Numbered from the stretch's first letter, positions 20,832-31,875 are shown. The stretch is DNA of 32,609 nucleotides from Parvularia atlantis (GCA_943704415.1 CALSCO010001917.1:1-32609), one strand, 5' to 3'. Numbers and translations: made by a program. The notes: generated by a model from the sequence alone, not told the origin.

Positions 20832-22100
20832 TCACCCCTGCGCGAGCGCCTCCGCCAGCCCGGCCTGCGTCACGACGGGGTAGTCGGGCGCGGCGTTGAG
20901 CGCGTCGAGTAGCCGCTGCCGGAACGCGAGGTACACCGCGTCCTGGGGCTCGGGCGCGGGCTCGGGCGCGGGTGCTGGCTCGGGCGCTGGCTCGGGTGCA
21001 GGCACGGGTGTAGGCACGGGCGCAGACGGCTTGGCAGTTGAGGCGCGCTGTGCGGGCGGTGACTGCGCGTCGTCCATGCCGATGGCAGGCGCCTTGGCCG
21101 CGAGCGCGAGCTCCGTGTCGCTGCGGATGGACGCTGCGCGAGCAGGGGTCAGGCAGCCGCGACGGACCGCACGCACGCGCACGCACCTCCGAGCGTGCTG
21201 TCGGCGGCGGGCGAGGCCCAGACGGTGTCGCTGCGAGCGGGCAGCCGCGTCAGAGACCGTCCCGCACACGAGCGCACTGCGACGCACGTGGCCGATGCGG
21301 GCGCCTGCACGGGCGCGGCCTCGGCCACGGGCGTCACATCGAGGTAGCCGAGCGATTGCGACTTGCGGTGGACGTCGCGCAGAGGGTGCTCCGACGATAG
21401 GCGCGCGGGCGAGTCGTCGCCAAAGAGCGGGTTGGCCTGCGGCCCGCGCAGGTCGTCGTCGTCCTCGTGCATGCGCATGAGCGCCTCGGCCGCGGCCGTG
21501 GTCCCGCTATCGGCCGAGACGCGCGGCGGGCCCGCCGGTGTGAACGTGTCCTGCGCCACGTTGCGTGAGCACACGGCGGCGGAAAAACGGCCAAAACAAA
21601 CACGCGGCGCGCGCCCACCTCGGCGCGCCGCCGCCGCGTCCCCGGCAGCCAGCTGAGGAACGTGTACGAGTGGTGCTTGTGCAGCTTGCCCTGACCCTTG
21701 TGCGGCCCGTCGACGTCGGTAGCGGCGGGGGTGGCGGCGCTCTGATGCGGCGCCTTGCCGCGCGGCGAATTGCGCCCCTCGGCCGGCCCTGCGCGCGCCG
21801 CCGTCGGGCGTGACACCGCCGCCAGGTACGACCCGGCCTGCGCCTCGTCGCCGGCCAGCGCGCGGATCCCTGGGGGTGCGCGCGCGCAGGAGGGTCAGCC
21901 GGCGGACACGCGGCACGCAGAGGCGCAGCACGCGCCACTCAAGTCGAGCTGCATGTCACTGCGGGCCTTGGGACGCATCAGCAGCCCAAACAGGCTGCGC
22001 CGCTGCGGCGCGGGGTCAGCTGCGAGCGGGAAGGGGGGGTTGACGGCTGTGTGCGCGTGCGTGCCTTGCCCGCCACGGCCGAAGCCCCGTCTTGTGCCAT
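20832..22100 (-). CDS. Unrecognised Ala/Pro-rich protein
   Basis: I do not recognise a family. Six exons chain to about 285 residues. The N terminus is MAQDGASAVAGK, followed across a likely GC-AG intron (22003-22064) by RRSLFGLLMRPKARSDMQLD. The middle has a basic/polar stretch (GQGKLHKHHSYTFLSWLPG), then an acidic one (LMRMHEDDDDLRGPQANPLF). A low-complexity Pro-Ala-Glu repeat lies at 20946-21020. The end VYLAFRQRLLDALNAAP looks helical. No signal peptide or membrane helix is visible. G/C third positions in the main exons support real coding. The junction after LDL (about 21935) could use GTGGCG or a GC donor four bases later, which changes one or two residues. It lies 50 bp downstream of the M24 peptidase stop on the same strand. 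Confidence 0.6.
20946..21020 (-). repeat. Coding Pro-Ala-Glu repeat
   Basis: Degenerate repeats of about 12-18 nt (GGCTCGGGCGCG type on the plus strand) encode an alternating PAPEPAPEPA segment near the C terminus of the unrecognised protein. It looks like a flexible linker with replication-slippage potential. Confidence 0.75.
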
Positions 22101-22150
22101 CCGCGTTTCGCCCCGGAAAAAAAAAGTGCCGACACGACACGGCAACCGGT

Positions 22151-24225
22151 TCACAGCTCGCTCAAGCCGAGAGGGTCCTGCAGCGACACGGACGGCGGGC
22201 CGAAGAGCTCGTAGCCGTCGGCGGTCGCGCAGGCGATGTCCTCGATGCGCACGCCGCCCCGCCCGGGGATGTACACGCCTGGCGCGACGGCATCAGCACC
22301 CGCCGTCGCAGTCGCTGCGGCAACGCGCGCACCTGGCTCGACCGAGAAGCACAGCCCGGCCGTCATGGGGTACGTGTTGCCGCGCACCATGTAGACTTCC
22401 TCGTGGCCCTGGGGCAGTGGGGAAATTGAGCGCGCGGCCCAACACCGGCGGCTGCGCACCTGGAGGCCAATGCCGTGGCCGAGGCGGTGTGTGAACGTGT
22501 CGTAGTTGGAGCCGTACTCGGTCGCGTCGATGACCGCGCGCGCGGCCTCGTCCAAGTTGCCGCACGGCTGGCCGACGCGGATCGCCTGTGTGCGTGAGCG
22601 CGTGCATGAGCGGCACATCGCGGCCGGCCACCGCGCGGCCGCGCCTCGAATGCCGCCATCTGCGCGTCGCGCACGGCCGTCCACCACTTGACCTGCTCGG
22701 CGGTCGGCTGGCCGTACGGGAAGGTGAACGTGCGGCTGATGTCGCTCTGCTCTGCGCGTCAGTGCGGCGGCCGCGTGCAAAGGGCGAGAGGCGCAGACCT
22801 GGTAGCCAAAGAGCGAGCCCCCGGTGTCAACGAGGATCATCATGCCGTTGCGCAGCGTGATGCGGTTGCTTGTGCCGTGCGGGAAGGCCGCGTTGGTGTC
22901 TAGTGACGGCTGTGCTCAGCAGCAGGAGCACCAACTCGCGCGTGCGCACGCGGGATGCACCAAACATGACCAGCGACCAGATGTTGGTCAGACCGCCGGC
23001 CGACTGCGCCTTGATCAGCTCGGAGCGCACGGCGTCCTCGGTGATGCCCTCGCGCGTCACAAACTGCCGCACGACCTCCTGGATCGCGCGCTTCGTGAGC
23101 TCGTTGGCGCAGCGCAGGATATCGATCTCGGCCGCGCTCTTGACGGCCCGCACGGCGCGCACGAGCGCGATACCAATCGTTACTGTGACACTGGCAGGTG
23201 AGCGCAGGCATGAGCCGGACGGATCACCAGGCGCACCGTTGTTGCTGGCGCCAAACGCGCGAGACAGGCCGTCCGCGATGTAAGCGCGGATCTCGGGCTC
23301 GACCAAGACGCTCGCGCCAGAGGCGGGCGCGCCAACGTGCTCGTAGACCTGTTTGTGGCGCGCGCGGGTCAGTAGCCCCTTGCCGCACAGGGAGGGGGCT
23401 GATGGGCGCCCACCATCTTGTACAGGTCGTCGTCCTCCTCCCAGAGCAGCATCGTCGCGTCAGCGCCGACAAGTTCGCGCGCCGTGCCCTCGTCGAATGC
23501 CGGGCAGACTGCGCACGCGTGCGTGAGCGCGGGCGCGGTTTGCTGGCGGCAGCCGCGCACCCCAGAACACTTCGCCGCTCGCGCGGATGGCCAGAAGGAA
23601 CGGGCGCTCGCTGATCTTCCACGAGACGTCGGTCAGGTGCAGCATGGTCGAGCCGGGCTCGGCGACGAACAGCTCCTGGCCGGCGGCCGTCTGTGGGCGG
23701 GACGCGAGCGCGTAGCGCGTCAGGGCGAGGCATCAGCGGGCACGCGAACGCGCGGCAGACCAGCTCGGCGGCGACATGCGCCCGGCGCGCCTCAAACTCG
23801 CTCGCGCCGATCGGTTTGACGTTGCTGCAGTAGCCGCTCAGCGCTGAGTAGTCCGTGCCGGTCTGCGTGCGATGGCAAGTGCGCGGCGTGGGGACGTGCG
23901 GGCGTGCGACGGCAAGTGCGGGCGTGCGGGCGTGCGGGGCGCGCGGGCGGTGAGCGCAACGCAGCCCGTTGCAGCGCGACGCACGTCGTCGCTGGGCGTC
24001 TTGGTCGACCGGGCGCTAACGACGACGACGCTGACGACCACGGCGCCGGCGACGAGCAGGACCACCGCAATCAGGATCACCGACGCGGCTGTGTGCTGCG
24101 CGCGCGGGTCGACGCACGCACACACGCCCGAGCGGCACACGCACGCTCATGCCCTTGGACTTGGTCTGTGCCTCGGTGCCGGCCGCGTCGTCCTCGAGCA
24201 GCGGGCGCTCTTCGGCCGTCGTCAT
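22151..24225 (-). CDS. Membrane-anchored M24 metallopeptidase (Xaa-Pro dipeptidase/aminopeptidase type)
   Basis: Twelve exons encode about 480 residues. A short acidic cytoplasmic N terminus (MTTAEERPLLEDDAAG) is followed by one strong hydrophobic helix (SVILIAVVLLVAGAVVVSVV), making a type II membrane protein with an outward-facing catalytic domain. The N-terminal creatinase-like lobe holds VAEPGSTMLHLTDVSWKISE. The M24 pita-bread core carries NAAFPHGTSN and all five metal ligands: Asp in LVDTGG, Asp in SDISRTF, His in HRLGHGIGLQ, Glu in FSVEPG and Glu in VRIEDI. It should remove N-terminal residues before proline. Intron 22586-22644 starts GC (GAG|GCGCGG). The intron at 23863-23984 is 122 nt, the longest in the window, and is full of GTGCGGGC microrepeats. 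The start fits the anchor. Confidence 0.92.
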
Positions 24226-24277
24226 GGGGTCACGAGATGTGTACCAATGAAATTGCAAGTCGAAAAGCAAGGCATTC

Positions 24278-24393
24278 TTATGCGCTCACGGCGTGCTCGC
24301 CGCAGTAGTACTTGCCATCGCGCGCGTTGACGGGCTCCGACACGCCGATCTCCTTAAGGCAGACCTGCACGCGCGCTCAGCCATCGCCGCCAG

Positions 24394-24440
<47 letters not shown>

Positions 24441-26803
24441 ACGCACCGCGCAGATCATGCACGCGACGTGGAAGCGCTGGTCGCCGGCGAGGGTGATGAA
24501 GCGCGGCTCGCGGATGCGCAGGTTGCAGGCGGCGCAGCGCGGCATGAACGTTGCGGTGTAGTCGGGCTCACAGTAGACCTGCGCGGGCGGGACGCGCGTC
24601 AGCCAGAGGGCGCAGGGCGCAGGGCGACACCTGACACTCGCACCTTGCCGTCGCGCATCATGTACTGCTGCTGGTCCTTGAACGGCTGGCCGCAGGTGAC
24701 GCACTTGAAGTGGTCGGCGTGAAAGAACTGCAGCTTAGTCTGGACCTGCGCGCGCGGCCTCAGCGTGAGCACACGGCACGGCAGTGCGCGGAAGCAGCAC
24801 ACTGCGCACCGTGTTGCCGTCGACGATGTACTCGCGGCACTCGGCGCACTGCGGCACAAACAGGTTGTTATAGTCAATCAGGCAGAAGGGCCTAGCGTGC
24901 GCCAGCCCGCATGGGAGCAGCGCATCAGCGCCAGCGGCAGTGATGCCGACAGACGCACCGGCTGTCCTTCTCGTAGTAGGCCTCCTTGAGCGGCTCCTTG
25001 CACTCGCTGCAGTGGAAGTGGCGGCTGTGAAAGTGCTGGCCCTGCGCGAGTACGCCCGTCTCGTCCAAGATGGGCGTGTTGCAGCGCACGCACAAAATGT
25101 CCTCCTTCTTGTTCTGCACGGCCAAGCGTCAACGGCGAAGCAAAGGTGCGCCGCAACGCACCGCGCGCACGGCGGGCACGATCCGGCTCGCACGTGGCAC
25201 GCCCGATGCAGTCGAGACGCTCACGGTGAGCGGCTTGGCGTAGGGATCGGTCGTCAGATCCGTTGCCGACTCTTTGGCCAGGGCTGCGCAAGCGGGCGAG
25301 AGCGCGCACACGCGCTGATGAGCGGCCAGCGCGCCACAGACGCAGGCGCGGTGCGCACGGAAGATGTTCATGATGCTCTCACGCGGGGCGTTCGAGCCCG
25401 AACTGGCGTTCCTGCCGCTTGCGAGCGAGCGCAGCGACGTGCCGCGCATGTGAATCGTGCTGCGCCGCTGGATCGTGCCCGTGAAGCTCGACAGGTCCAG
25501 GTCCGCAGCTGCCACGACCGGCGATGCGTGAGCGCGGCAGCACGGGCGCAGTTCGCCAAGCGCACCCTCCTCCTTGAGCGTCGCGCTGCCCTTTTGGATC
25601 AGCCGCGCGACCCACAGCTGCATCTCGGACGGCGTCGGCGCGGCGACAAGGACGCCTTGCTCCTTGCGCACGAGCGGCGCCAGCTCAAAACAGTTTTTCT
25701 GCGCGACGATGGCGTGCATTAGCAGAGCGGGCGCGCGGCGTCGTGTGACGATGCACCTGCGTCGAGTGCGTCATCGGGCCGACGGAGAAGCTGGCCGTGC
25801 TCATCGACGACAGCGGCTTGGGGTCCTAGGCGGCGCGAGCGTCAGGGCCACCCAAGCGCAACACGGGTGCACACGCAGCGCGCACCGACACTTTCTTAAA
25901 GCAGTGCAGCACGCCGTCCTTGAGCACAAAGTAGCGGTACGACCAGCGCATGCGCCGGAACGTGCCGCCCTTGATGAACATGAGCAGGTAGCCCTCCATG
26001 TCGTTGTCCTGGAAGCGTGGCGACAGAATCTGCAAGCAACACACGGTCAGAGCGCAGCGCGCGCGCGCGCGCACACACGTCGGGCATTGACGCGCACCTG
26101 CTTCTTGACGTCCGGCACGGCCACGCCGAGGCCCTCGCCGGCCGGCCCGTCCTCGACAATGTCGAGATCGGCACCACTGTGATGCGCACGCAAGTCGTCA
26201 GGCGGATGTTGCTAAACGTGCACGCGCACCGCTCGAGGGCGATCTCGACGTCGACGGCGAGCATCGCGCGGTAGTAGCGCGCGGCCTGGCTCTCGTACTT
26301 GGTCTTCATCTGAAACTCGTCCTGGGCCTGTGGTGCGCAGTACGTGTCAGGGCTCACGGCATGCGCGCGCACACAAACAGGCGCCGCACCTCGTACGCTT
26401 GGCCGCTGCGTTCAAAGTACTCGCGCGAGCGCGCGTTGCCGCCCAGCTGCAGACTGAGCAGATCTCCCTCGGCCCACTCTGGCGCGTCAAAGGCCCTGAG
26501 TGCACGCACACGAGCGATCAGTACACGCAGCACAAATGGGGGGAGACTGAGTGGTTCACACACTTGGCCACGGCCGCGGGCACGGCCAGCGCGCCTTGGT
26601 GAAGTGCGCAGCAGCTCGAGCACACAAACACGCCGAACGCGACATTGACGTGCGTCGGCGCGGCGCGGTTGCAGTCAGAACATGTCTACCGCGGGTGGCG
26701 TCGGCACGCGGGCGGCCGGGCTACTCGCGGCGCGCACCTGGTTGGCCAGCACCAGCAGCTGCGCCTTGAGGAAGGCGCGCACTTGATCAGCGGGCACGCT
26801 CAT
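24278..26803 (-). CDS. ArfGAP-like zinc finger, PH domain and three LIM domains in one protein
   Basis: Fifteen exons give about 544 residues. Residues 22-110 form an ArfGAP-type finger: TCSDCNRAAPTHVNVAFGVFVC and then SSC, spacing C-x2-C-x16-C-x2-C. The family continues C-x4-R, but the codon at 26596-26598 is CAA, giving Gln. GGNARSREYFE and KYESQAARYYRAML match the rest of the fold. A PH domain follows (about 165-270): MEGYLLMFIKGG, WSYRYFVLKDGVLHCFKK, CFELAP and the Trp of EMQLWVARL. After a Ser-rich linker come three LIM domains (about 365-544): CVRCNTPILD with HFHSRHFHCSEC; CAECREYIVDGN with FFHADHFKCVTC; CAACNLRI with HVACMICAVC, ending YYCGEH. Likely a membrane-linked cytoskeletal or Arf-pathway scaffold. 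Catalytic GAP activity is doubtful. It is divergent from the RasGEF. Confidence 0.88.
24397..24429. repeat. (GT)n microsatellite in a LIM-gene intron
   Basis: Sixteen or so GT units, flanked by an alternating GC stretch to about 24440, lie in the last intron of the ArfGAP-PH-LIM gene, close to its 5' splice site. On the sense strand this reads (AC)n. Alternating purine-pyrimidine DNA of this kind can adopt Z-form and is usually polymorphic. Confidence 0.92.
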
Positions 26804-26870
26804 TGCGTGGCTGGGAAATGGCCGAACCAATGCCGGCGGACACGCTAATTCCTTCCGAATCTAAGCGCGC
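26804..26870. promoter_or_regulatory. 67-bp divergent promoter of the ArfGAP-PH-LIM and RasGEF genes
   Basis: Start codons at 26803 (minus) and 26871 (plus) leave 67 bp for both promoters and 5' UTRs. No TATA-like element is clear; a CTAATTCCTTCC stretch near 26846 is the only AT-richer patch. Two GTPase-pathway genes sharing one promoter suggests joint control (inference). Confidence 0.5.
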
Positions 26871-29800
26871 ATGTCCGCGACGGTCTCGGAGGATATGCAG
26901 CCGCCCGGGCCGCCGCCGCCAGCGCAGCCGCCGCCGCCGCCGTCGCAGTCACAGCAGCCGCAGTTCAAGCGGTGGCAGGCGCCCAACGAAGCAGCGCTGC
27001 CGCCGCCGCAGCCCGACGACCGGACCGTGTTTGACCCCAACGTGATCAGCTGCGTCTTCCTTACCGTCACCGCCAACGCCCTCGCCGCCAAGGACCCGCG
27101 TTTCCCCGCCGGGCGCCGCGAGACCGCTGCGGGCCTACGGCGCGTTGCAGGCGAGCGCCTGGCGTGGCTAGACGACGTGGTGCGCACGTTCGTCCTCGCA
27201 CGCCATTCACGCGTTCGCGCCGCCGTCGCTGCCGTTCGCGACCACATCGCCGACGCCCTTGCACGCTGGGACACGGCCTGTGACTACGGCGCCGACGACT
27301 TTTACGACCGCTTCCAAGCCGAGAGCGTGCCGATTATCAAGGTGCGCGTTGTTGAAAAAAGCAGCGCAGGCGGGCCGATGGCTGATGCGCCAACCGTGCA
27401 GGCGCTCTGCCGGGGCCTGGACGAGGGCGTGCGCGCGCATCTGCGGGCGCTGGTGCAGGACACACAGCTTGTGCGGTGCCCTCCCCCCAGCAGCACTCGG
27501 CCATGCCTGACCGCGGCTGGATACAGGTCGTCGACGGGCTCAAGCACGCCCCTGCCGTCACCGCAGCAGGGCCTGACGCACTGCGCACACACCACCGGGA
27601 GCTCAGCGTCCTCGTCTCCCGGCTGATCGAGACCATCCGGTGTGCCCACCATCGCGTGGTGAGCAGGCCGCAGCTAACCGTTGACGCTCACAGCATCGCC
27701 CAGGAGCAGCCCACCATCGGCGTGACCTACCGCAACGAGATCGGGGGCTTTGGCGACGCCATCGACGTGGCCAATGAGCTGCTGACACATGCGCTGGCCG
27801 TGGAACTGGCGCATGCCGATGACCAGGTGCGCGTGCGTGCACGCGCGTGCGAAGCTGGCTGTGGTTCGCCAGCGAACACCCACTCGTGCGAGCAGGAGTA
27901 CCTGGTCGCGGTGCGGCGCCACTTTGAGGATCTCGACCTGATTGCGAGTGACCTGATGCAGTGCGTGCGTGGGCTGCGTGCGCGAGCGACTCGCTCTGAG
28001 AGCGCATGCGGCAGGTCGCTCAACAGCAAGATGGCCAGCGCCGACTTGACCGAGAGCTACAAGATCTACGTCGAGAGTGTGTACGAGGCCAACGCGTGCT
28101 ACAGCAAGTGCAAGGAGATGTTCGAGAGCGAGATTGCCACGGTCGACATGCACGGCGCCTGCACGGCCCTAAGCATCTCGCTGCGCCGGCGCTCGTTGCA
28201 TGCGACCGCCCACGCGACCGCCCACACCGCCGTCTCGACAGACCTGTCCGATGCGGCGCGGGAGATCGACATTGTTGGTGCGCTGCAGTCTGTCTTGCAG
28301 CAATTTCGCTGAAACCGCTGCCAGACAAGGCGCTCGAGCGCATCAACTTCACCATCGCTTTCCCGGAAAACATCCCAGAGCTGCTCAGCATAGTTGACGA
28401 GCTTCAGTCGGTATTTGAGGCCCTCCCGCAGCGCATCGTGCGCATTGCGAGGGCGAACACGTGCGTTCTGGCCCCTGCGCCCCGGCGTGCAGTCGATGCT
28501 CACGCGTGCATTCACAGAGCGGACCTACTCAATCACGTCACGGCTTTCCATGCCGCGATCGACTCGGCCCGCCAACGCCTCAGCGCGAGCAAGCAGGCCT
28601 TTGTCGAGGCGCGCAGCGAGCCCAACAAGGTGCGTGCGCATCGCGTGCAGCAGGGCCTCTGACGACATTGTCCCTTAGGTGACGGACGCGCTTGTCGTGA
28701 ACGCCGAGCTGCACGCGGCTGTGCAGTTGCTGCTGGAGACCTGTGCCGAGAAGAACAGCCTGCTGCTGTTTGACAACGCGCCATCGCTGACGGTGCGTGC
28801 TTCACCATCAGCTCGGTCTGAACGCGGTTGGCCGACTGCTCGTGCCGTCACAGTTCCGCACCGCGGCGGCCGCGATCGAGCGCAACATGGCCGACTTGGA
28901 CAACAAGCTCCAGCACATGGACGGCGGGTCGACCAGGGATGACGTGCGCGGTGCGCATGCGGCCCCGCGGGCCACCAGTGGGCTGATGTGACGCGCGGGC
29001 AGTCTCGATCGACGCGGCCATCACACTCCTGGCTAACTTTGGCGACATGCTCACGGGCTACACTGAGGCGACCGATGCCTTGGCCGAGACCGAGGCCAGC
29101 GTGTACCGCGAGGTGCAGGAACGCACGGTGGTGTTTGTGCGGTGCGTGGCGCCTGGCCGCCGGCGGGCGCTTTTGCTCACCGACATGGAGGCGGTACTTA
29201 GAACGAGCATCGACGCGCTGGTGAGCGCGGCAAAGGTCGTAGCCTCACAAGGCGTCGAGGACGGGCGCAACTGGCCGCTTCTGGACGCATGTCGAGCGTT
29301 TGCTGGCGCGTTCACGGCGCGCCTTGACACGTGTGCCATTGGCTGAACCGGTGATGTGCAGTATTCATCGACATTGCCACGCACGTCGTCGCCAATGCGT
29401 ACACCCTCGACGTGGTCACAAGCGCGCCCGAGAGCTCGCCAGAGTCTACGCCTGCCAGTAGACCGGCCAAGGCAGCGACCCGACGACGGACGCGGATGCA
29501 CGAGCGGACACTGGACGACCTGCTGCCGGGTGTCCGTACGCTGTTCAACCTGCTGATCACCGCTCACGAGCTCGACGACGTGGACGTCGATGAACCAGGC
29601 CAGCATGGTGAGCGGTGCTGGGGTCGCTTCAGGCTTCGAATGCTGACCGGCCGTGTGTGCTGCTAGATGTGCCTCAACTCGGCAGTGGCACAGGTGCGGT
29701 CAAGACGCAAAACAAGACCGCGGCATCGAGCCTCACATACATGGCTCGCTTGGGCATTGCCAAACAGGGCAGCGGTGTGTGAACCGCAAAGCGCGTTCAC

Positions 29801-31875
29801 CGAGCTGACAGGTCAAACCGCAGGACCCGACCAGCCCGCAGTCGTCACAGCATTTGCGCCGCTCGACGCGAACGTCGCCCAGCGCATTCAAGATGGCGCG
29901 GTCAAGAGTCTCTGGACGGAAACCGGTGCATGGGCTGTGTGTCGCTTGCGCGGGGCAGGTGCTGACTGCGGTGCTCGACAACCGGTACCGTGACAGGCAA
30001 GCCTGTGTTGGACATCAGCGCAACCACTGGCGAGGTCAACGTGCTGGCTGGCTCGCTGAACCAGTTGGTTACCTTCTACACGCAGCCCGAGATGACCGAC
30101 AGTGCGTCGGCGAGGAAAAAAAAAACACGTGATATGTGCATGCCTGACTGACGTGCGCGTTATGGTCAGAGTCTCAGCGCTTTCAGAGCACGTTCCTGCT
30201 GACCCTGTCAACCTTTGTGGACCCGCTTGTTTTTCTCAAGAAGCTGGCCGAGCGCTACAAGGTCTTGACACGGCCGGTGGACGCCGAAGCCGGCGACTAC
30301 AACCTCGCCTTCAAGTACCCCATTCAGCTGCGCGTGTGCGATGCACTGTGCGTGCGCGATGAGACCTGGCCGCTCGAGTCTGTTGCTGACGTGCAAATGG
30401 CCGAGCAGAAAGCAGTGGATGGCTCGCCGCGGCTGCGATGACTTTGCCAACCAGCCTGCCGTCGTGCGGGCGCTCTCCGACTTTCTCGACACGGACGTGG
30501 CGAATGAGGTGCACACGCGCGCCTATCGGCGCGAGCGGCTGTATCGCTAAACTCGCCTGGGCTCGCAGTCCAAGATGATCGCGAGAAACCTGCGCCGTTG
30601 CTTTGACGTGTGCGCGCACCGCGATCGCTTTGTGGCCAACGAGAAGTGGGCGCGAGCGACAAACACGCCCATCTACGAGCAGATGAAGGTCGCCCGCGCA
30701 GTGCGTTACGGCCGTCGACGGCTCCGCGCGCAGCTGTCGCCTTGCCCCCTCTTAACCGCCCGTACAGCCGGTTTTTCAAGAAATGGCGTCCGTCTTCGAC
30801 CCGCGCCGTGCAGCCATCCAGATGGCCGTGCTAGACAGCGCCGTCTTCCGGGCGATCTCGGTTCGTCTCCTGTGGCCCGCACACCGGTGGCCTGGTCACT
30901 GAGCTGCTGCTGCAGCTGCACGAGCTCGCGGACCAGAAGTGGCTGCGGCCGGACGCCGCCCAAGTTGCGCCGCGCCTGTTTGAGATGATTGACAGCTTCA
31001 ACCGCATGGCGTGCTTCGTGGCCAAGACGGTTCTACTGGTACGACCATGGTCCGCCGCGTGGCAGGTGGGGCGCGACTCATTCACTGGTGCCGTAGGAGC
31101 CGACCATGCGCCGACGCCGGAAAGTGATCGGCAAGTTCATTGGGATGGCAGCGCAAGTGCACCGTGCGGATGAGTTGACTGTGAGTACTCTTGACAGCTC
31201 ACGACGCCGTGCGCGCACAGGCCTTCGGAACTTCCACACGGTCTTTTCTATCATTGCGGGCCTCAAGTTGAACGCGATCACCCGTCTGCATGAGACCTGG
31301 AGCCAGGTGCCGGCGAAAACGATACAGGTATGCCTTGGCTGCGCCCACTCGCGGCTTAACAGAAATCGGCGTTGCACAGACCATGGAGGACATGTTCAAG
31401 CTGATGAATCCGGACCACAACTACGCCGCCTACCGCCAGGCGTTTGCTGCCGCATCGCAGCCGCGCATCCCGTACCTTGCGGTGATCCTGCAGGACCTGT
31501 TCCGGCTTGAGGCAGCGTACCGCAGCTCTGACATGAACAAGGTGCGCACACGCGCCACCTCAACAGCCGGTACGCCATTCTCAGCGGTGTTCACGCACGG
31601 ACAGATGATAATGCATGGGCAGATCGACTGGACGTTCCGCGAGGACGTTGCGCGCACGGTGCTCAAGCCGTTTGTGCACGATCGGAACGAGTGTTACTAT
31701 CGGCTCAACGTCGTAATGGACCCTGTGCGCTCGGCTGACCGCGCGGTGCGGTGCTGACAACCCTTCGATGGCTCAGGTGCTGCTGACGTCGTTGCTCAAT
31801 GGCATGGACGACTGCCTGTGCGACGACGCAGAACTCATGCGCCTGTCGCGTATTGCAGAGCCAGGGTGCGCTTGA
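26871..31875 (+). CDS. Ras guanine-nucleotide exchange factor (Cdc25/Ste6-like: REM plus CDC25 domain)
   Basis: Activates Ras-type GTPases by GDP release. About 25 exons chain to roughly 1,165 residues. The N terminus is Pro/Gln-rich (GPPPPAQPPPPPSQSQQPQ). It is followed by some 700 residues of predicted helices with no domain I recognise (e.g. YRNEIGGFGDAIDVANELL, FTIAFPENIPELLSIVDEL). No SH3 is visible. The REM domain begins near VNVLAGSLNQLVTFY and includes STFLLTLSTFVDPLVFLKKL, then QLR-VCDALKQWMARRGCDDF. The CDC25 catalytic domain holds LFEMIDSFNRMACFVAKTVL, RKVIGKFIGMAAQVHR, NFHTVFSIIAGLKLNAITRL, YRQAFAAASQPRIPYLAVIL and IDWTFREDVA, ending LMRLSRIAEPGCA. All introns look GT-AG. The junctions near 29290-29370 and 31180 are uncertain: alternatives give a 29-nt or 36-nt intron. 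The start is the only upstream ATG in frame. Confidence 0.9.

Noticed and set aside
23863-23984. Possible small RNA or mobile fragment in the long repetitive intron of the M24 gene
   Set aside because: The microrepeats are simple GTGCGGGC variants resembling duplicated 5' splice-site sequence. No stem-loop, boxes or terminal repeats were found.
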